Positions 1-12,028 of a stretch of DNA of 64,000 nt are shown in pieces. The position numbers were made by a program, and so were the translations under genes. Every line of letters starts with the position of its first letter. The stretch's first letter is position 1. The stretch is from the NCBI GenBank assembly GCA_030544215.1, contig JARZZO010000001.1:70458456-70522455 (forward strand), written 5' to 3'. Source of the DNA: Zantedeschia hybrid cultivar. Its lineage: Eukaryota; Streptophyta; Magnoliopsida; Alismatales; Araceae. The notes beneath the pieces were generated by a model, which was given only the letters and a program-made list of their open reading frames with translations, was not told the DNA's origin and made no database searches.

Positions 1-380
1 GAGAGCGAAATCAGAAACAAGTTCTGCCATGCAGGGGCAGTTTTCAAATAATTTTGATTAGTGCAAACTCTGTGAATTGTTCTATGAACTATATAAGTTC
101 CTTGCTTAAATTGGACTATTTTTTTCGGCATTGCTTAAATTGGACTATAAGCGATATTACAGCCAAACTAGATGTGAGAAGTAAATTATGTATAATTTTA
201 AGTAGATTAAACTTGATTCTACTTACGGTCAAACCACTGCTCACGCTCATTCAGGGTGCTAGTGATTTTTACAAACAAAAAATGATTTTGTTGAACTCAA
301 TGTGAAAGGACCCGTTTCAATTTTTTTTATGTGATATGAATCGTGGTCTAACCTTAAATAAGAAGCCTAATTTCAGTAAA
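1..380. other. AT-rich intergenic DNA, nothing recognised
   Basis: No domain-bearing reading frame, RNA gene or clear repeat is visible. The short open frame at 54-305 has no recognisable motif and ordinary AT-rich composition. Confidence 0.5.
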
Positions 381-382
381 GG

Positions 383-2268
383 GCTGTTTGTTTTAGTCTA
401 AAATTTTGTAAATCACCGATTTCAAAATCACTAGTTTTAAAACAAGTGAAATTTTCTTGTTTTAGAATCAAAAAATATTTGTTTGGTTGTTTGTAAAATA
501 AAAAATAAGAGGAATGTTTCAAACTTTTTGTTTTAATTTACAGTGGACTTTTGCTGTAAACCAAAACAAGGAAATTGGGCTGTCAAGTGGGCAAATAAGG
601 CTCAAATAAGATTTTACTTTACAGTGTTTTACATCATTCCAAACTGTTAGTTTAGGTGGCCTTCAAGCCAATCTAACAATGTAAATCTCGTTCATTATTA
701 ATAAAATGGCATAATATTCATTATGTGTAAATCACGTTAATTATCGTTTCATAATGAAGTCCATGAATATGTGCTATGGTGATCAGATTATGATGAGATC
801 ATACTAATGAGACTGATCACTTAAACACACATATTCTTAATCGTTCCTAGTCGGAGGATATCCGAAAAGGACATCGGATATCCGGTTAGACTAGTACAGA
901 TTACTCATGCTCATATGATGAGGGTGACTGGTCTCATAAGTCACTTGTGTGGAGACACTAAGGCGAATCTGTAGGTGCTCATTGGAGAATGAGTTTACTG
1001 AACTGATCCGACTGAATCGCTGGTTGGTATTGTACCTCACTGTCAACTAGCTTGATTCTATTGTCGCAGTTGCGTGGATGGTCCTCGGACCTGAGACACC
1101 AAGAACACCTTGGCGGTGGACTTCTGTACTTTGACCTTGGTCTACGAATCTCTAGCCATGGGATTCTAATACGCCAAGAATTGGGTACAGCGGAATACCG
1201 TCGAAGGGAATTGTGTGTCAATAAGGAATCATTCGCTCTCGGTACTTAGAGAGAGAATGCTCTAGGAAGGATGCGCGGAAGTCCCTGGTCAGGGCAGACG
1301 ATAATATCGGGAAAGGAGTTTTTCGATATTCATCAGCGGCATCCAATCCAAGTGAGTCGACCGGTTAGGGTTTGACAGCTCGCCATACCCTGAGTTGACT
1401 CGAGAGCATTGTACGAATGAATGATTATATCCACGCGGTAACTGTCGGCGGAAAGGTTCCAAGAGTGGGTTACTTAACCCCAAATACCTTCCGGGTTCAC
1501 GCGGTGTTGCTTGGCACCCAACGTGATCGGAGGCCCGGTCGAATTCGATGTGCGACATCAATTCGATTGATTAATTGATTAATAAAGGATTATTAATTAA
1601 TTAATAAAGCCAGTGATGAGTCACTGGGCTTACTGGGCCATTAACTAGACTGGTACTTGGGCCTAGAGGGTCACACGCAAATGATTCTCAAGGCGATGGA
1701 TAAATAAGTGGGTTTTATACAAACCGGGGGTTTTTGTGAAAAACCGCGCGGTTAGTATAAAACATAGCGAACGGGCTGAGCAGGCCAAGCTGCTGCTAAC
1801 CCTAGCCGCCCCTCCTCAGTTTCTGTCCTTCTCTGACGCCCAGGCAAATCCAGATCTGCTCCGCCACTTCTCCGAATTCCGTTCGATAGGAAATCGTCCG
1901 TGCGCTGCGGCGATCATTGCGGCGACCGGCGGAGGCTTCGTGGGCTGCGAAGAACGACGAACTCAAGGATATCCATCGCAGGGAGGATCGCGTAGACTTC
2001 GCTAGAGGCCGGGCGCTTGCGCGGCTTGCGGTGTCACACCGACAGAACCAAACGGTTGCGGATTCGAATCCGCACACGGTGAGAACTTCGATAATCCGAT
2101 TATCGTATTTTAGATTCCGAAACGGGAACGGATCGCTGTTAATTAATTTTGTTTTCCGCTGCGCGAGCGATCCGGAGAAACCGAGAAAACCCAACACAAA
2201 CAACTGAAAACACTGTAAAATGAAACAATTATTTTAAATTATGCTGTTGTTTTATGCTAAAACAAACA
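383..2268. mobile_element. Degenerate inverted-repeat (MITE-like) element split by a solo LTR
   Basis: The left end reads GGGCTGTTTGTTTTAG and the right end is its inverted relative, CTAAAACAAACAAG. Closer in, ACAGTGTTTTAC at about 622 faces AAAACACTGTAAA at about 2207. The LTR at 645-2196 lies between these inner arms, so the inverted-repeat element was there first. Outer boundaries are approximate and I found no clean target duplication, so the superfamily is open. Confidence 0.45.
645..2196 (+). mobile_element. Solo LTR, Ty1-copia-like family (copy 1)
   Basis: The 1,552-bp segment begins TGTTAGTTTAGG and ends CCCAACA, and is flanked by the 5-bp direct repeat CAAAC (640-644 and 2197-2201). 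No primer-binding site, coding region or second LTR follows, so it is a solo LTR left by recombination. It aligns end to end with the copy at 41680-43221. Assignment to copia rests only on the general look of the LTR, including its ending, and is tentative. Confidence 0.8.
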
Positions 2269-2775
2269 AGTGATGATGGAGTTGGATAAGTGCAAAGGAA
2301 AAAAGAGAATTTTTCAAAAAAGTCCTTCATAAGAAAATGGAAAAAGATTTATGTGAAGGGTCATTTTGCAAAACTTTCCTCTCCCCGCATTTATTGAGTC
2401 CCATCTGCCCCTGCATGTGGAGGATACCGGTTGTTAAATAAGTGTTGTACGAGGCCACTTAACTCAAAGTTGGGTAGATGTGAAGTGTCATGTAAGGTCA
2501 TCGAAAAAAAGAAAGGAATTTTTGCTTTTCTATCTTTATAATTTTTTAATATTTCATATTTATTTTAAAATCTTCAAAATCTTTATACATTCTTGAGAAC
2601 CCCTTCTAATTAACAATCATAAAAAAGGAATATTGAATATTCCTTCCAGATTCCTAGTATATATATGTTCTTTTTAATAGTTTCTTACTAGAGCGGCTTT
2701 TTAGGAAGGATTCAAAAATTGTAGAAAATAATACGGGATTCAAAAGTAAAATTTAAAAAAAAAATCAGGTGTGCC

Positions 2776-2778
<3 letters not shown>

Positions 2779-2866
<88 letters not shown>
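2779..2866. repeat. (GA)n microsatellite
   Basis: About 44 perfect GA units. The overlapping Arg-Glu and Ser-Leu open frames on the two strands are by-products of the repeat. Confidence 0.95.
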
Positions 2867-2867
<1 letters not shown>

Positions 2868-3231
2868 GCAATCCATGCTAACCATCCTAAGGCGCCCACT
2901 GTAACTCCATGTGCTACATTTCTTGAAGGTTTGCCGCATTACTTATGCCTCCACGATAAGATACCTAGATTTCCACCATTGTTTATTTTGAGCATTACTA
3001 GAGTGACGGAAAAAGTTATTCATTTTTTTATTTCTTCAAAAGGAAGAATTCAGGTGAAAGGTTAGGGTGACGGAAAAAGCTATCTAATTTTCTTATCCCT
3101 TCAAGGGAGGAATTTAAGAAAAGTTTTTTAAAAATTACTAGGTAAAAATATAACAACATTTTAAAGTGTAGATCTTTTCCATTAGCCTACCTCAGCTAGG
3201 TAAGAAAAGTGAAGAAAGTTAAAGTCTGGTA

Positions 3232-4240
3232 AGCCATTTATCAGCACATGAAACTAGGCTTGAAGACATGATAGCATTTTATTTTCCGAACTATAACAAT
3301 GAGGATTTGTTAGATGTATGTCTCGGCAACTTAATGATTTAATTTTTGACCCACCATCTTATCTGCAGGAGTAATACTTGCTGCACTATGAGTGCGGCAT
3401 GCAGGGATAAATGGATTTTTTAAATTTTTATCACCCGTCAGCCAAGCTTTTAAAAAAAAAATTGGTAGGATTTTTTTAACTTTTTAGAGCCTCTAATAAA
3501 AAATCAGATGCAGTCGGCAAGCTCGAGTTGGCTCCAAGTTGATTGTATATTTAAAAAAAAAAAAAAAAAAACTTTGGATACACACCTCAGTTTGCATGCA
3601 AAAAAAAAAACATCAAAAGATACAGTCAGCTCGGGTGCGACCCGAGTTGATGGGCTGTACCGTCCAGTTTTTAATCGGTCGCCCCAAAAAATTAAAAGAA
3701 TCGGACAAAAAAATAAGGAAAAAATAAAACAAAATACTCCCCACTGGGTTGGCCGTCGTGCACTGTAACACACAGTGTGGCAATCATTACTCTATCTACA
3801 ACTTGGCAGTTAGCAGATTGCCTCCCGGCAATCAACAAGTAGGCCCACCAATTTCTAATGGGCGCATTTACGTCGCCAACAAGTCTGGTCATCCGTTTAT
3901 CAGCGCGTTAAACTAGGCTTCAACACATGATAGCGTTTTATTTTCCTAATTATAACAACGAGGATTTGTTAGATCTATGTCTCGGCAACTTAGTGGATTT
4001 AATTGCTGACCCGCCATCTTATCTGCAGTTGGCAGTTAGCAGATCGCCTCCCGGCAATCGACAAATAGGCCCACCAATTTTTAATGGGCTCATGTGCGTC
4101 GCCACCGATCGACTGTGGAATCCGTTTATGAGCGCATTAAACTAGGCTTGCACACATGATGGCGTTTTATTTTCCTAATTAAAACAACGAGGATTTGTTG
4201 GTTGTATGTCTCGGCAACTTAATGGATTTAATTCTTAGAG
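3232..4240. repeat. 226-bp tandem repeat array, about 2.5 units, interrupted by a MITE
   Basis: Landmarks recur at about 226-bp spacing, for example GTCTCGGCAACTTA near 3981 and 4207 and TTGGCAGTTAGCAGAT near 3803 and 4028. A first, more diverged unit runs 3232-3368 and resumes at about 3802, with a MITE between. Each unit contains ACTAGGCTT, GAGGATTTGTTAG and CTTATCTGCAG landmarks. No coding potential is recognised. Confidence 0.75.
3369..3792. mobile_element. Mutator-like MITE, GAGTAAT family (copy 1)
   Basis: Terminal inverted repeats: GAGTAATACTTGCTGCACT at the left, inverted GAGTAATGATTGCCACACT at the right. Nine-bp flanks TATCTGCAG and TATCTACAA match at 7 of 9 positions, the duplication length of Mutator-like elements. 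It lies inside the first unit of the 226-bp array, so it is younger than the array. The interior is A-rich with no transposase. Confidence 0.7.
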
Positions 4241-5298
4241 TGTCATCACTACAAAGCATCTCTTTTTATTGTGCGGTCAGGGCCGATCATACAGCCTGAC
4301 CACACAACGTTGCAGTCGTTCGATCCAAGATAAGATGATGCGTTGCATCCCAAAAAAATGAAAACAATGTATCATAGGAGTTTCTGCAATCACATCCAAT
4401 GCAATATGTTATCTAATTTTTGATCGAACATTCTCAAACATTATGTGGTTAAGCCGCACAAAAGAGTCTGAGGGCATATTTTAGTGAACTCCTCACATCT
4501 CTGCCATCCATGGGAAGAAGAGTAGGCTAGTGGTTAATAAGTCATCAGAGGTGAACGAAAAGATACTAACTCGAGTGAAGCGGGTGACTAGTGAGCCACC
4601 CTCTTACATCGTGGGGCTGGGGAGTAAGAATAAAGTGGTAATCTCCTTCATAATTCAACGGGTCCTTTACAGATATACCTCTTAAATATACCGTATTTAC
4701 ATGTATACTCAACTCTCATGTATTATCATCAATATTTCTAAAATGTTCAAAATATTATATTTATATCCCTCCCGTCAAACTTAGATAAATATCAACAAAA
4801 TATGTCATCATGATATCATCACAGATGTTGAGGCTACATAATGTAAGGTTTTAGTAACTTGAGAGGTATATATGCAAAATATTAGTAAATTTAACAGTAT
4901 TATGCAAAATCATTAGATTGAGGAGTATAAATGCAACTTTCTAAAGATTTCAAGAGTATTGATACTAATATGTGAGAGTTGAGAGGTATACATGGAAGTA
5001 CGGTATACATGAGAGATATATATGTAAAAAACCCTAATCCAACTTGACTATAATTGAATTTGAAAAAGCTAACCCAAGCGGACCCTAGGAAGTAGGAACT
5101 AGATTCTGAAAAGACTGCTCTATGAGGATTACTTTAATCTGGAAGATAGAGAGAGCTTTTCATAAATTTACACGGACATAGTCATACAACCACAAGAATC
5201 TATAGTGGGTAATACTGCTCTTACTCTTGTAAGATAATCTCCGCAAAGACCATCCATTTGTGCATTTTTTGTACTAAAAGCGAGGACAAATTGAAACA
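4241..5298. other. Intergenic DNA without recognised features
   Basis: AT-rich sequence with no domain-bearing frame. Loosely repeated phrases around GAGAGGTATA and TACATG (about 4680-5030) suggest a decayed repeat, but I could not set its limits. Confidence 0.4.
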
Positions 5299-5306
5299 AA
5301 TGCAAG

Positions 5307-5698
5307 TAGGGGTGTCAATTGGGCGGATTAGCCCATGATCCAGTCTAATCCAGCTCATATTAAAAGAAATTGAGTTGGCCCAAATTATATAAATTAGATT
5401 TGACTAAATTTGAGTTAACATTAGTTAAATTTGGACTGAGTTTGGCTGAAAATAAGTTGGCCCACTTTAATCTATTGACTTTTATAATAATTTATACAAA
5501 AAGTAAAATGCTTCTAACAAATTATTTATAAATAAGACCAGCTCAATCCAACCTACTCACTGTTGAATTAGAGCTGAATTTGAGTTGAATTTGAATTAAA
5601 TTTAGGCTGAATTTAGGTAGGGCTAAAACTAGACTTGACTATTTTGAATTTAAGTTAGACTCAAATTATCACATAAACCTGCCCAATTTACATCCCTA
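5307..5698. mobile_element. Non-autonomous hAT element
   Basis: Ends TAGGGGTGTCAATTGGGC and, inverted, TAGGGATGTAAATTGGGC, with a perfect 8-bp duplication AATGCAAG at 5299-5306 and 5699-5706. The TAGGG termini and 8-bp duplication are typical of hAT. The 392-bp interior is rich in GAGTTGAATTT-like subterminal repeats and encodes nothing. Confidence 0.88.
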
Positions 5699-6018
5699 AA
5701 TGCAAGTCATCAGTGAAGAGTGAACCAATGGATGCATTAAAGTCTTATCCTTCAAAAAGAAACAAGATGGCCAGTAATCGGTAATCACCGGCAGAACGGT
5801 GGTTGTAGTGTTGTACGCAATAATAAGTGGGTCGTTATGCAAGGTTTTCGCGTACATCTGGAGGCTATAAAGTTTGTCTTTAAGCACCTTATTGGACCAC
5901 TCCTGTAATGGGCTGGATTGTGACACCATTTAGATGGAGATTTAACGACTTTGTCACCTTAGGTGGGAAGCCTGCCAGACTGGATAACGTCATGTCAGAC
6001 ACACAAGTTACGAAAGAT

Positions 6019-6168
6019 GAGTAATACTTGTTGTAACGTCTTAGTAGGGATATTTATCATTTGATTGCGAGATCGAACTGCATGTAACCATTATATTAAT
6101 AATACCTTGAGACATTACAGTAAGATCAGACAACAGTTACAGCTGTGGTGTTGTAGCAAGTATTGCTC
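6019..6168. mobile_element. Mutator-like MITE, GAGTAAT family (copy 2, short)
   Basis: Left end GAGTAATACTTGTTGTAAC; inverted right end GAGCAATACTTGCTACAAC. Flanking 9-mers ACGAAAGAT and ACAAAAGAG match at 7 of 9 positions. It is only 150 bp and shares termini with the copies at 3369, 6492 and 15430. Confidence 0.6.
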
Positions 6169-6491
6169 ACAAAAGAGAAAGAGAAATATCTGCTAAAATA
6201 TTTGAAAATTGTAAATTTGCATGGGTTGTAATGCCTAGCAGGCAGCCGTCCGATTATTTTTGATCAGACGATTGTCGAGTCCTGTACTTTTTTTTTTTTT
6301 TTTTGGTTTTCACAAAAAAATGTCTAGATGGGGTATCACTTCAACTTGATATTCATATCACCCGATCTTTGATCAGATGATTAAAAAATTAAAAAAATAA
6401 GAAGATCGAATGATTAAAAATAAATAAATTAGATTATACATTCGTACAACCCGGACTGGAGCATGCAATCCGACCCACAAGCATTTCATAG

Positions 6492-6882
6492 GAGTTATGC
6501 TTGCTGCATTGACCCTTACTGTTGCACTAGCTTTGAGGGTCAATGCAGTGAGTTTTAAAAAAATTATTTTTAATAGTTTTTTTAGGTGGGCCCTGAGGTG
6601 TCTTACATATACATACAGGCCGATCTGTAACTAGACGATCCAAAAAAATCTAACAAATTAAAATTGTTATTAGGCTCGATCCATTAATGGCATGTTTTAC
6701 TGTTCATTAGGACTCAATTTTTTATTCTTCAGATTTTTTTGAGTCGTCCAATCGAAAATTGACATATACGGATATGTAGGACACCTCAAGGTTCACCTAA
6801 AAAAAATATTAAAAATATTCTTTTTAACCTATTATATTAACTTTTAGTGCAGCATTAACGGTCAATACAGCAAACATAACTT
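6492..6882. mobile_element. Mutator-like foldback MITE, GAGTAAT family (copy 3)
   Basis: Perfect 9-bp duplication ATTTCATAG at 6483-6491 and 6883-6891. Termini are GAGTTATGCTTGCTGCATTG and, inverted, AAGTTATGTTTGCTGTATTG. Internal arms also pair (GGTGGGCCCTGAGGTGTC near 6582 against a GACACCTCAAGGTTCACC block near 6780), so nearly the whole 391-bp element is an inverted repeat. No coding capacity. Confidence 0.88.
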
Positions 6883-7099
6883 ATTTCATAGAATTGGCCG
6901 GACCTTGCCAAACACTTTAAACGGCTAGGCCCAAACTTAAGAAGGTTCCAGCATGGACCCATCCCCTCTGCGGCAAATCCCTAGCGTTATTGGCATATTG
7001 GGCCCGCTTCGGCGTGGGGTCTTGGCCATTTTGGCGGGAAATCCAAATCTTCCACTTGTTATTCCCGCGCGAACCTATCCTCTGAATCGGGTGCATTAC

Positions 7100-7650
7100 A
7101 CCCAATCCTCTGAAGTTGAACCGCTAGTTACTCTCTTCCATCTCTGAAAAAAGTTTTTCTTAAATTTTTTCTTAATAGTGACATGACACCCCCACCCCAT
7201 ATGTAGTGTCACAAGAACATACCAAATAATGATGTGATAAGTAATCGAATCTTAATCTTCATGGTCTACTTTGGTGGGACTCGCATTAAAAAAAAATTGT
7301 CTATTTGTCCATGTCAAGGTCGATTCCAGTGAACCCCCATTGAATATAACAGATCATCCTCATCGACTTATTGACGGACTATAATGTCATTCCATCTAAC
7401 GGTGGATGCTATGTCTCTTCTTGTGATATGTGGGACATGTACGTTAATATTAAATGTTGAAAAAGACAAATGACATGTTGAATATTTAAATATAATATAA
7501 TATATAATAATAAGATGTATAAATTTATTTAAAAATATATATCTTAAATAAAATTTTAAAAATAAGCAAAAATAATATGCAGTATATGTAAGTTAAAAAT
7601 TATAAATAATTATTGACATAAAAATATTATATATATATATATATATATAT
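7100..7650. other. AT-rich DNA upstream of the histone-fold gene
   Basis: No gene is seen. A (TA)n run at about 7629-7651 ends some 110 bp before the ATG at 7764 and would fall in the promoter or leader. A TATA function there is possible but cannot be separated from the simple repeat. Confidence 0.4.
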
Positions 7651-7763
7651 AGTGTGGACTAATCATTGGTTCCTTCTTGCTCTATGGGCGCAATGCGCCA
7701 CCCGCGTGTTTAGAGACGGGAAAAACCCAGAAGACGCGCGCAACCCTTTTCGCCGCCGCGACA

Positions 7764-8348
7764 ATGGAAGCAGACGACCATCCCCACGCCCACCGAGAAG
7801 CACAGGAGGCCGCCATGGCGGGAGCAGAAGACCAACAAGAACAGCACGAGCCTGGGCCAGGGGAACAGCAGCATCCCTCGCCAGCAGAAGCAAGAGAAGC
7901 CGCAGAAGAAGGCGAAGCAGAGCAGGAGGGGGAGCAGGAGGAGGGGGAAGGGGAAGGGGCGAACCTGAGGGCCCTGCGGCCCTCGTTCCCGCTGGGCCGG
8001 GTGAAGAAGATAGTGAAGCTGGACAGGGAGATCACCAGGGTCACCTCGGAGGCCCTCCTCCTCATATCTCTCTCCGCCGACCTCTTTCTTGGCTTCCTCG
8101 CCGAGAAGGCCGGCGAGGCGGCCATCCTCAAGCGGAAGAAGAGCGTCAGGGTCGACGACATCCGCGCAACCGCCCGCGCCCACCACCCCACCAGGGACTT
8201 CCTCCTCGACTCGCTCCCACCGACGCCGGCGCGCGCCGCCCCGCCGCCGGAGGCCTGCCGGGCTCCGGGCGCCCAGAGGCCGCCCCCGCCGGGCATCCGC
8301 CGCATCGACGAGTTCTTCCGCAAGTCGTCGACTGCTGCAACTGAGTAA
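7764..8348 (+). CDS. Histone-fold protein, NF-YC / DNA polymerase epsilon subunit (DPB3, CHRAC-like)
   Basis: Intronless, 194 codons. I chose the ATG at 7764 because it opens directly into the acidic Glu/Gln-rich region (about residues 1-75), has good context (GACAATGGA) and fits family length; the frame stays open to 7677. Residues about 78-155 form one CBFD/NF-Y-type histone fold: FPLGRVKKIVKLD (helix 1), a TSEALLLISLSADLFLGFLA stretch (helix 2), then RKKSVRVDDIRATARAHHPT. It closes with DFLLDSLP and a Pro-rich tail ending GIRRIDEFFRKSS, which resembles a PCNA-interaction box without its first Gln. Plant members of this branch are nuclear, pair with an NF-YB-type partner and are assigned to DNA polymerase epsilon or chromatin remodelling rather than CCAAT binding. 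That assignment is by motif similarity only. The gene is far more GC-rich than its flanks. The family call is solid; the exact paralogue is open. Confidence 0.85.
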   Translation: MEADDHPHAHREAQEAAMAGAEDQQEQHEPGPGEQQHPSPAEAREAAEEGEAEQEGEQEEGEGEGANLRALRPSFPLGRVKKIVKLDREITRVTSEALLLISLSADLFLGFLAEKAGEAAILKRKKSVRVDDIRATARAHHPTRDFLLDSLPPTPARAAPPPEACRAPGAQRPPPPGIRRIDEFFRKSSTAATE

Positions 8349-9415
8349 CCAAAAGAAAGCTCAAAGCTTTTTTTTTTTTCTTTTTTGTATTGTATGTTTC
8401 TTCCACTTTGCTTCTAATCTTCTGAACGAGTTATGCTCTGCAACGTTTCTGGAAAATGGATTAATTTCATGTATGTTTTCAATCCCCATGTACATCTAAG
8501 GTGTCGTTTGGTTTGACATGAAACACTGGAATCTTTGAATTTTGAAACCATCGATTTTAACATAGTGGGAGCTGAATAATTGATTTTGTTTTATGGACAT
8601 TTTTATGAGAAACAAGACCGGGATTCTTTTGTAAAATAGTTGATCCCGCTTCTAGATTTCAGACTTTCAGTACTTTGCATCAATTCAAACAAAAGCAATC
8701 AGCAGGATAATTTTTTATTTTTTATGTTTGGCGATTTGTGTGGACTTCCTTTCAACTCCCTCAAGATGACGAGGATGTTAGAACTGGTTAGAGATTTTGT
8801 GCAGCTTCGTCCATGAACAGGTTATCAAGATAATTTTGTGGTCCATAACCGTCGCTAAGGGGGGGGGGGTGAGGCAGGAGGATGAAAAGATTTTTAAGAC
8901 ATGGAATAATATTGTAGAACCGAGTTCTTACTGCGTTCGAACTCTAGCATCTATAGTGGTAGATCAACCTGGACAAGGCTCAGAGGAGTCTTTATCCATG
9001 TGGGAAGGTGGAGTCCAAGAGTTGTGGTGTATGTAAGAGACGAAAGTCAGCTGTTGGAGCTTTTCTCTCTCCCCCCACTCCCTTCTCTTTCTCATCAGAG
9101 CCTCCTCTCTCTCTCTCTCTTTCTCTCCTTGGGATACCACCTCAACCCATGGATCTTGCCGCATGAAGCTTTGTGGGGGATTATGGTACCTTTCCCACAC
9201 GACAAGGACAATCCCTAAGCTACTTCCACTGCGCCGTGTGGATCCCTCCTGCAACGAGGATCTCTGCACCTTCTGAGATCTTCAGGTATTATTCATATGG
9301 TTTGTTAGACCACGGTATTTATTCCAACAAATGTCTTCTCACAGGGGACACTAAAAGAGTGTAGATAAACTTGTAGATGTTGTACAGTTTTTTATAGGAA
9401 ATTCTATGAGGGTAG
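8349..9415. other. 3' flank of the histone-fold gene and intergenic DNA
   Basis: Holds a T-rich 3' UTR (8360-8400) and a segment beginning GGTGTCGTTTGGTTT at about 8502. That start looks like a Harbinger/hAT MITE end, but I found no matching right end. A (CT)n run lies near 9105-9125. No gene is recognised. Confidence 0.4.
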
Positions 9416-9420
9416 GGGAA

Positions 9421-12023
9421 TGTAACGGTTCCAGTTATCGACCTCCGTCAGGTGCACAATTTTAAAACAAAATAATATGAAGTATAAAAGTGTAAGAGCA
9501 ACAATGATAAAATATCCATAATATAATAGAAAGGTGCAATAAATAAAATACATATCTCAAAATTTTAAATAAACTAGCCATACCTGAATTTTTTAAGCAT
9601 ACATTGTCTCCATTCTTTGTCTTCTATTTCTGAAAAAACATCATTTTATCTTTTATGAGAACTCGTTAATCGAGATCTCAATAAGAATCATTTACATCTT
9701 TATTGATATCTCGCACACGTCACTTTATTTGCTAATTCTTCTATATGCATGATTTTACTTACCTTTTTGAGATGCAACATGATATGCATGTAATTTCTAC
9801 ATTTCTAACTAAAATAAGTAGCAGATGAAACATGGACAACAATCAAAACTTGATATCATAATCTAACATTAATCAGATTTCATATATTTTTTTATCTCTT
9901 ATTAATGGTAAATTGTATTTTAGTGGTAGCTATAATTAATGTATAAAGTATAGAAATTATTCTTTACAAGCTATCATCCTCGGGTTTCAAGAGTGAGCCA
10001 TTTCTGTCTTTCTTTCTTCCTGGACTGGTCAGTAACTCATAGTTGGTTCTCACACCTACAGTGACTCATCCTTCAACTTAAAATAATGGGGACAGTAACT
10101 AACGGTTGTCGCGGTGAGCAGGTTGTCTCCCGACCGACCTCCCACTTCCGCATGTTCACTCGAGCAGGTCTTCGGAAGCCTATAGGGTGAGGCGGGAACC
10201 ATAGACTAAGCTGAATCTACAGTTCACTCCAGGGTCTATGTGCTAGGCCACGAGTGCACTCAAGTAGGATTACTATCATCTACTTAAGTCAAGGTCCCAA
10301 ATCTAGACTCTAGAACCGTAACGAAAGAAAAAAGATGTTCTGTGTCCGGACACCATACATCATTAAGAAGCTTTCCGTACGTCCCTTTATCCCCGAGAGA
10401 CGTGCCATTGTTCCGCTAACAATGATATTACTATCTTTCTTAAATAAAACAAATCATCCAGTCATCGTTCAACAACAATGTAGGGATGCATAGTCATCAT
10501 GAAAGGCTTTCTTTTCATGAGTCTTTCTTTCATAAGGAGTGCATTGGAGTGTGCCTCCTAGTTCTTTCTTCTCTGTCTTGGGGTCTTTTTCATCATGAGT
10601 ATTTGTTTACCTCCTTCGGATTCTCTCTTTTCATAAAAAGAAGATTTTACATGTATCTTGAATCATAAAGGAATCTACGAAAAACATACATATGATATGT
10701 GATGTGAAATTAAAGAAACAAGTCTTTTGTTACAATTCTTAACCCCTCCCAATATACTTTAAATCAATAAACAAACGGACAAGACCTCTCTCTATTCATC
10801 ATGCTTATACAATTCTCAAATTTTTAAGAAAATACAAAATAAGGGAGATGAACAGATAGAGGTATCACCCTACTTCTAAGAAGAAAGCATATGTAGGAAG
10901 ATGTCTCCCTCGCTCACGTGTGGAAGGAGGCACCGCTGCAGCCCCGGAATGATGGAAATCTCTGCTGCAACTCCATATCTTCACTTATAGCCGTCCTTCT
11001 TTAAGACTTTCACAAACTCTCACCCTTTCTTCTTATTGTTCTCACTTTAACTTACAATTTCTCCTTCTTCTTCACTCTCAAAATCTCACTCAATCTCATT
11101 GTTTTCATCTTCTCACCATCCATCTCTCTTTCTCTCTCTAACCAGTCTTCTTTTTCTCTCTAACAAATTCTCTCTCTAGCTCTCTCACAAGTTCTCTTTC
11201 TCTCTTTTTATTCTACTCACTCCCCTCTTCAATTTCTTCTTCTACCTCACCATCAAACTCCCTCTCTATCTCACTCTTTTTCTCTCTCATTGTTTTCTAT
11301 CTCTAACAGTCCTTTCTTTCTCTCTCTAATTTTCCCCACCTCCTCTCTCTCTCTCTCTTCCTCACTACTTCCCCTCTCTTTCTCCCTGTTCCACCTCTCT
11401 TTCTCCACTGCACCGCCCCCCTCTCTCTCCCTCTTTATCGTTGGATAAGACCAGCCAGCACCCACCACCCCCTCTTATATAGAAGGAGAGAGGAGGTAGG
11501 AAGCTTTTAGAAGGAAGAGGAGGTGGAGGGGCTGTGGCGGTTTAGGGCTGTGGACCTTCTAGAAGGTCCATTAACAAGGCCCAATGTAGATCTATTATGG
11601 CTCATTAGAGGTCCAACACATAGCCCAATAAGGGCCTAGTGTTTTCAGCCCATTTGAGTCTAGTGATAGCCCTAAACTACAGCCCATTAACAGTTTAAAA
11701 TTTCAGCCTAAGCTCTTTGATTCTTGGCCTATTAGCAGCCCAATAAGATCCCACTAAAAGCTCATTTAAGACTCATTAAAAATCTAATATCAGAGGCCCA
11801 ATTCAGTCCATTAACAGCCCACTACATTATAGATTATGGCCTATTAAACTATCCATTTAAGCCCATTTAAAGGCTCATGAGAACCTATTAAAATTCGTAG
11901 TTTTTAAGCCCAATAAGAACCTATTAAATGAGCCCAATAGCCTTTGAAAAATTGTTATATTTTAGACCCTGGTTTTCTTTCTAATTGGATACGAACCCCT
12001 ATCTAATTTAGTGGGTTCCTACA
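9421..12023 (-). mobile_element. 2.6-kb solo LTR of an unclassified LTR retrotransposon
   Basis: On the plus strand it starts TGTAACGG and ends TTCCTACA, with a perfect 5-bp duplication GGGAA at 9416-9420 and 12024-12028. A TATA-like CTATATAAGAGGGGG reads on the minus strand near 11470, so the LTR is probably oriented minus. The minus-strand 5' third (11480-11950 in plus coordinates) is full of GGGCTNNTAATGGG-type phrases, and a long pyrimidine-rich stretch lies at about 10980-11450. No internal region or second LTR is seen. Confidence 0.8.
11030..11450. repeat. Pyrimidine-rich (CT/TCTC) low-complexity tract
   Basis: Long run of CTCTCT and TTCTT phrases inside the solo LTR, just downstream of its minus-strand TATA box. 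It would be purine-rich in the LTR transcript. The 65-residue Glu/Arg-rich open frame on the minus strand is a by-product of this composition. Confidence 0.7.
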
Positions 12024-12028
12024 GGGAA

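Noticed and set aside
2712..3065. Ser-Leu and Arg-Glu repeat frames
   Set aside because: Direct translation of the (GA)n microsatellite.
7652..8344. 230-codon Arg/Pro-rich open frame overlapping the histone-fold gene
   Set aside because: Another frame of the same GC-rich sequence; only the frame starting at 7764 shows a protein family.
8502..8720. MITE starting GGTGTCGTTTGGTTT
   Set aside because: No convincing right terminus or target duplication.
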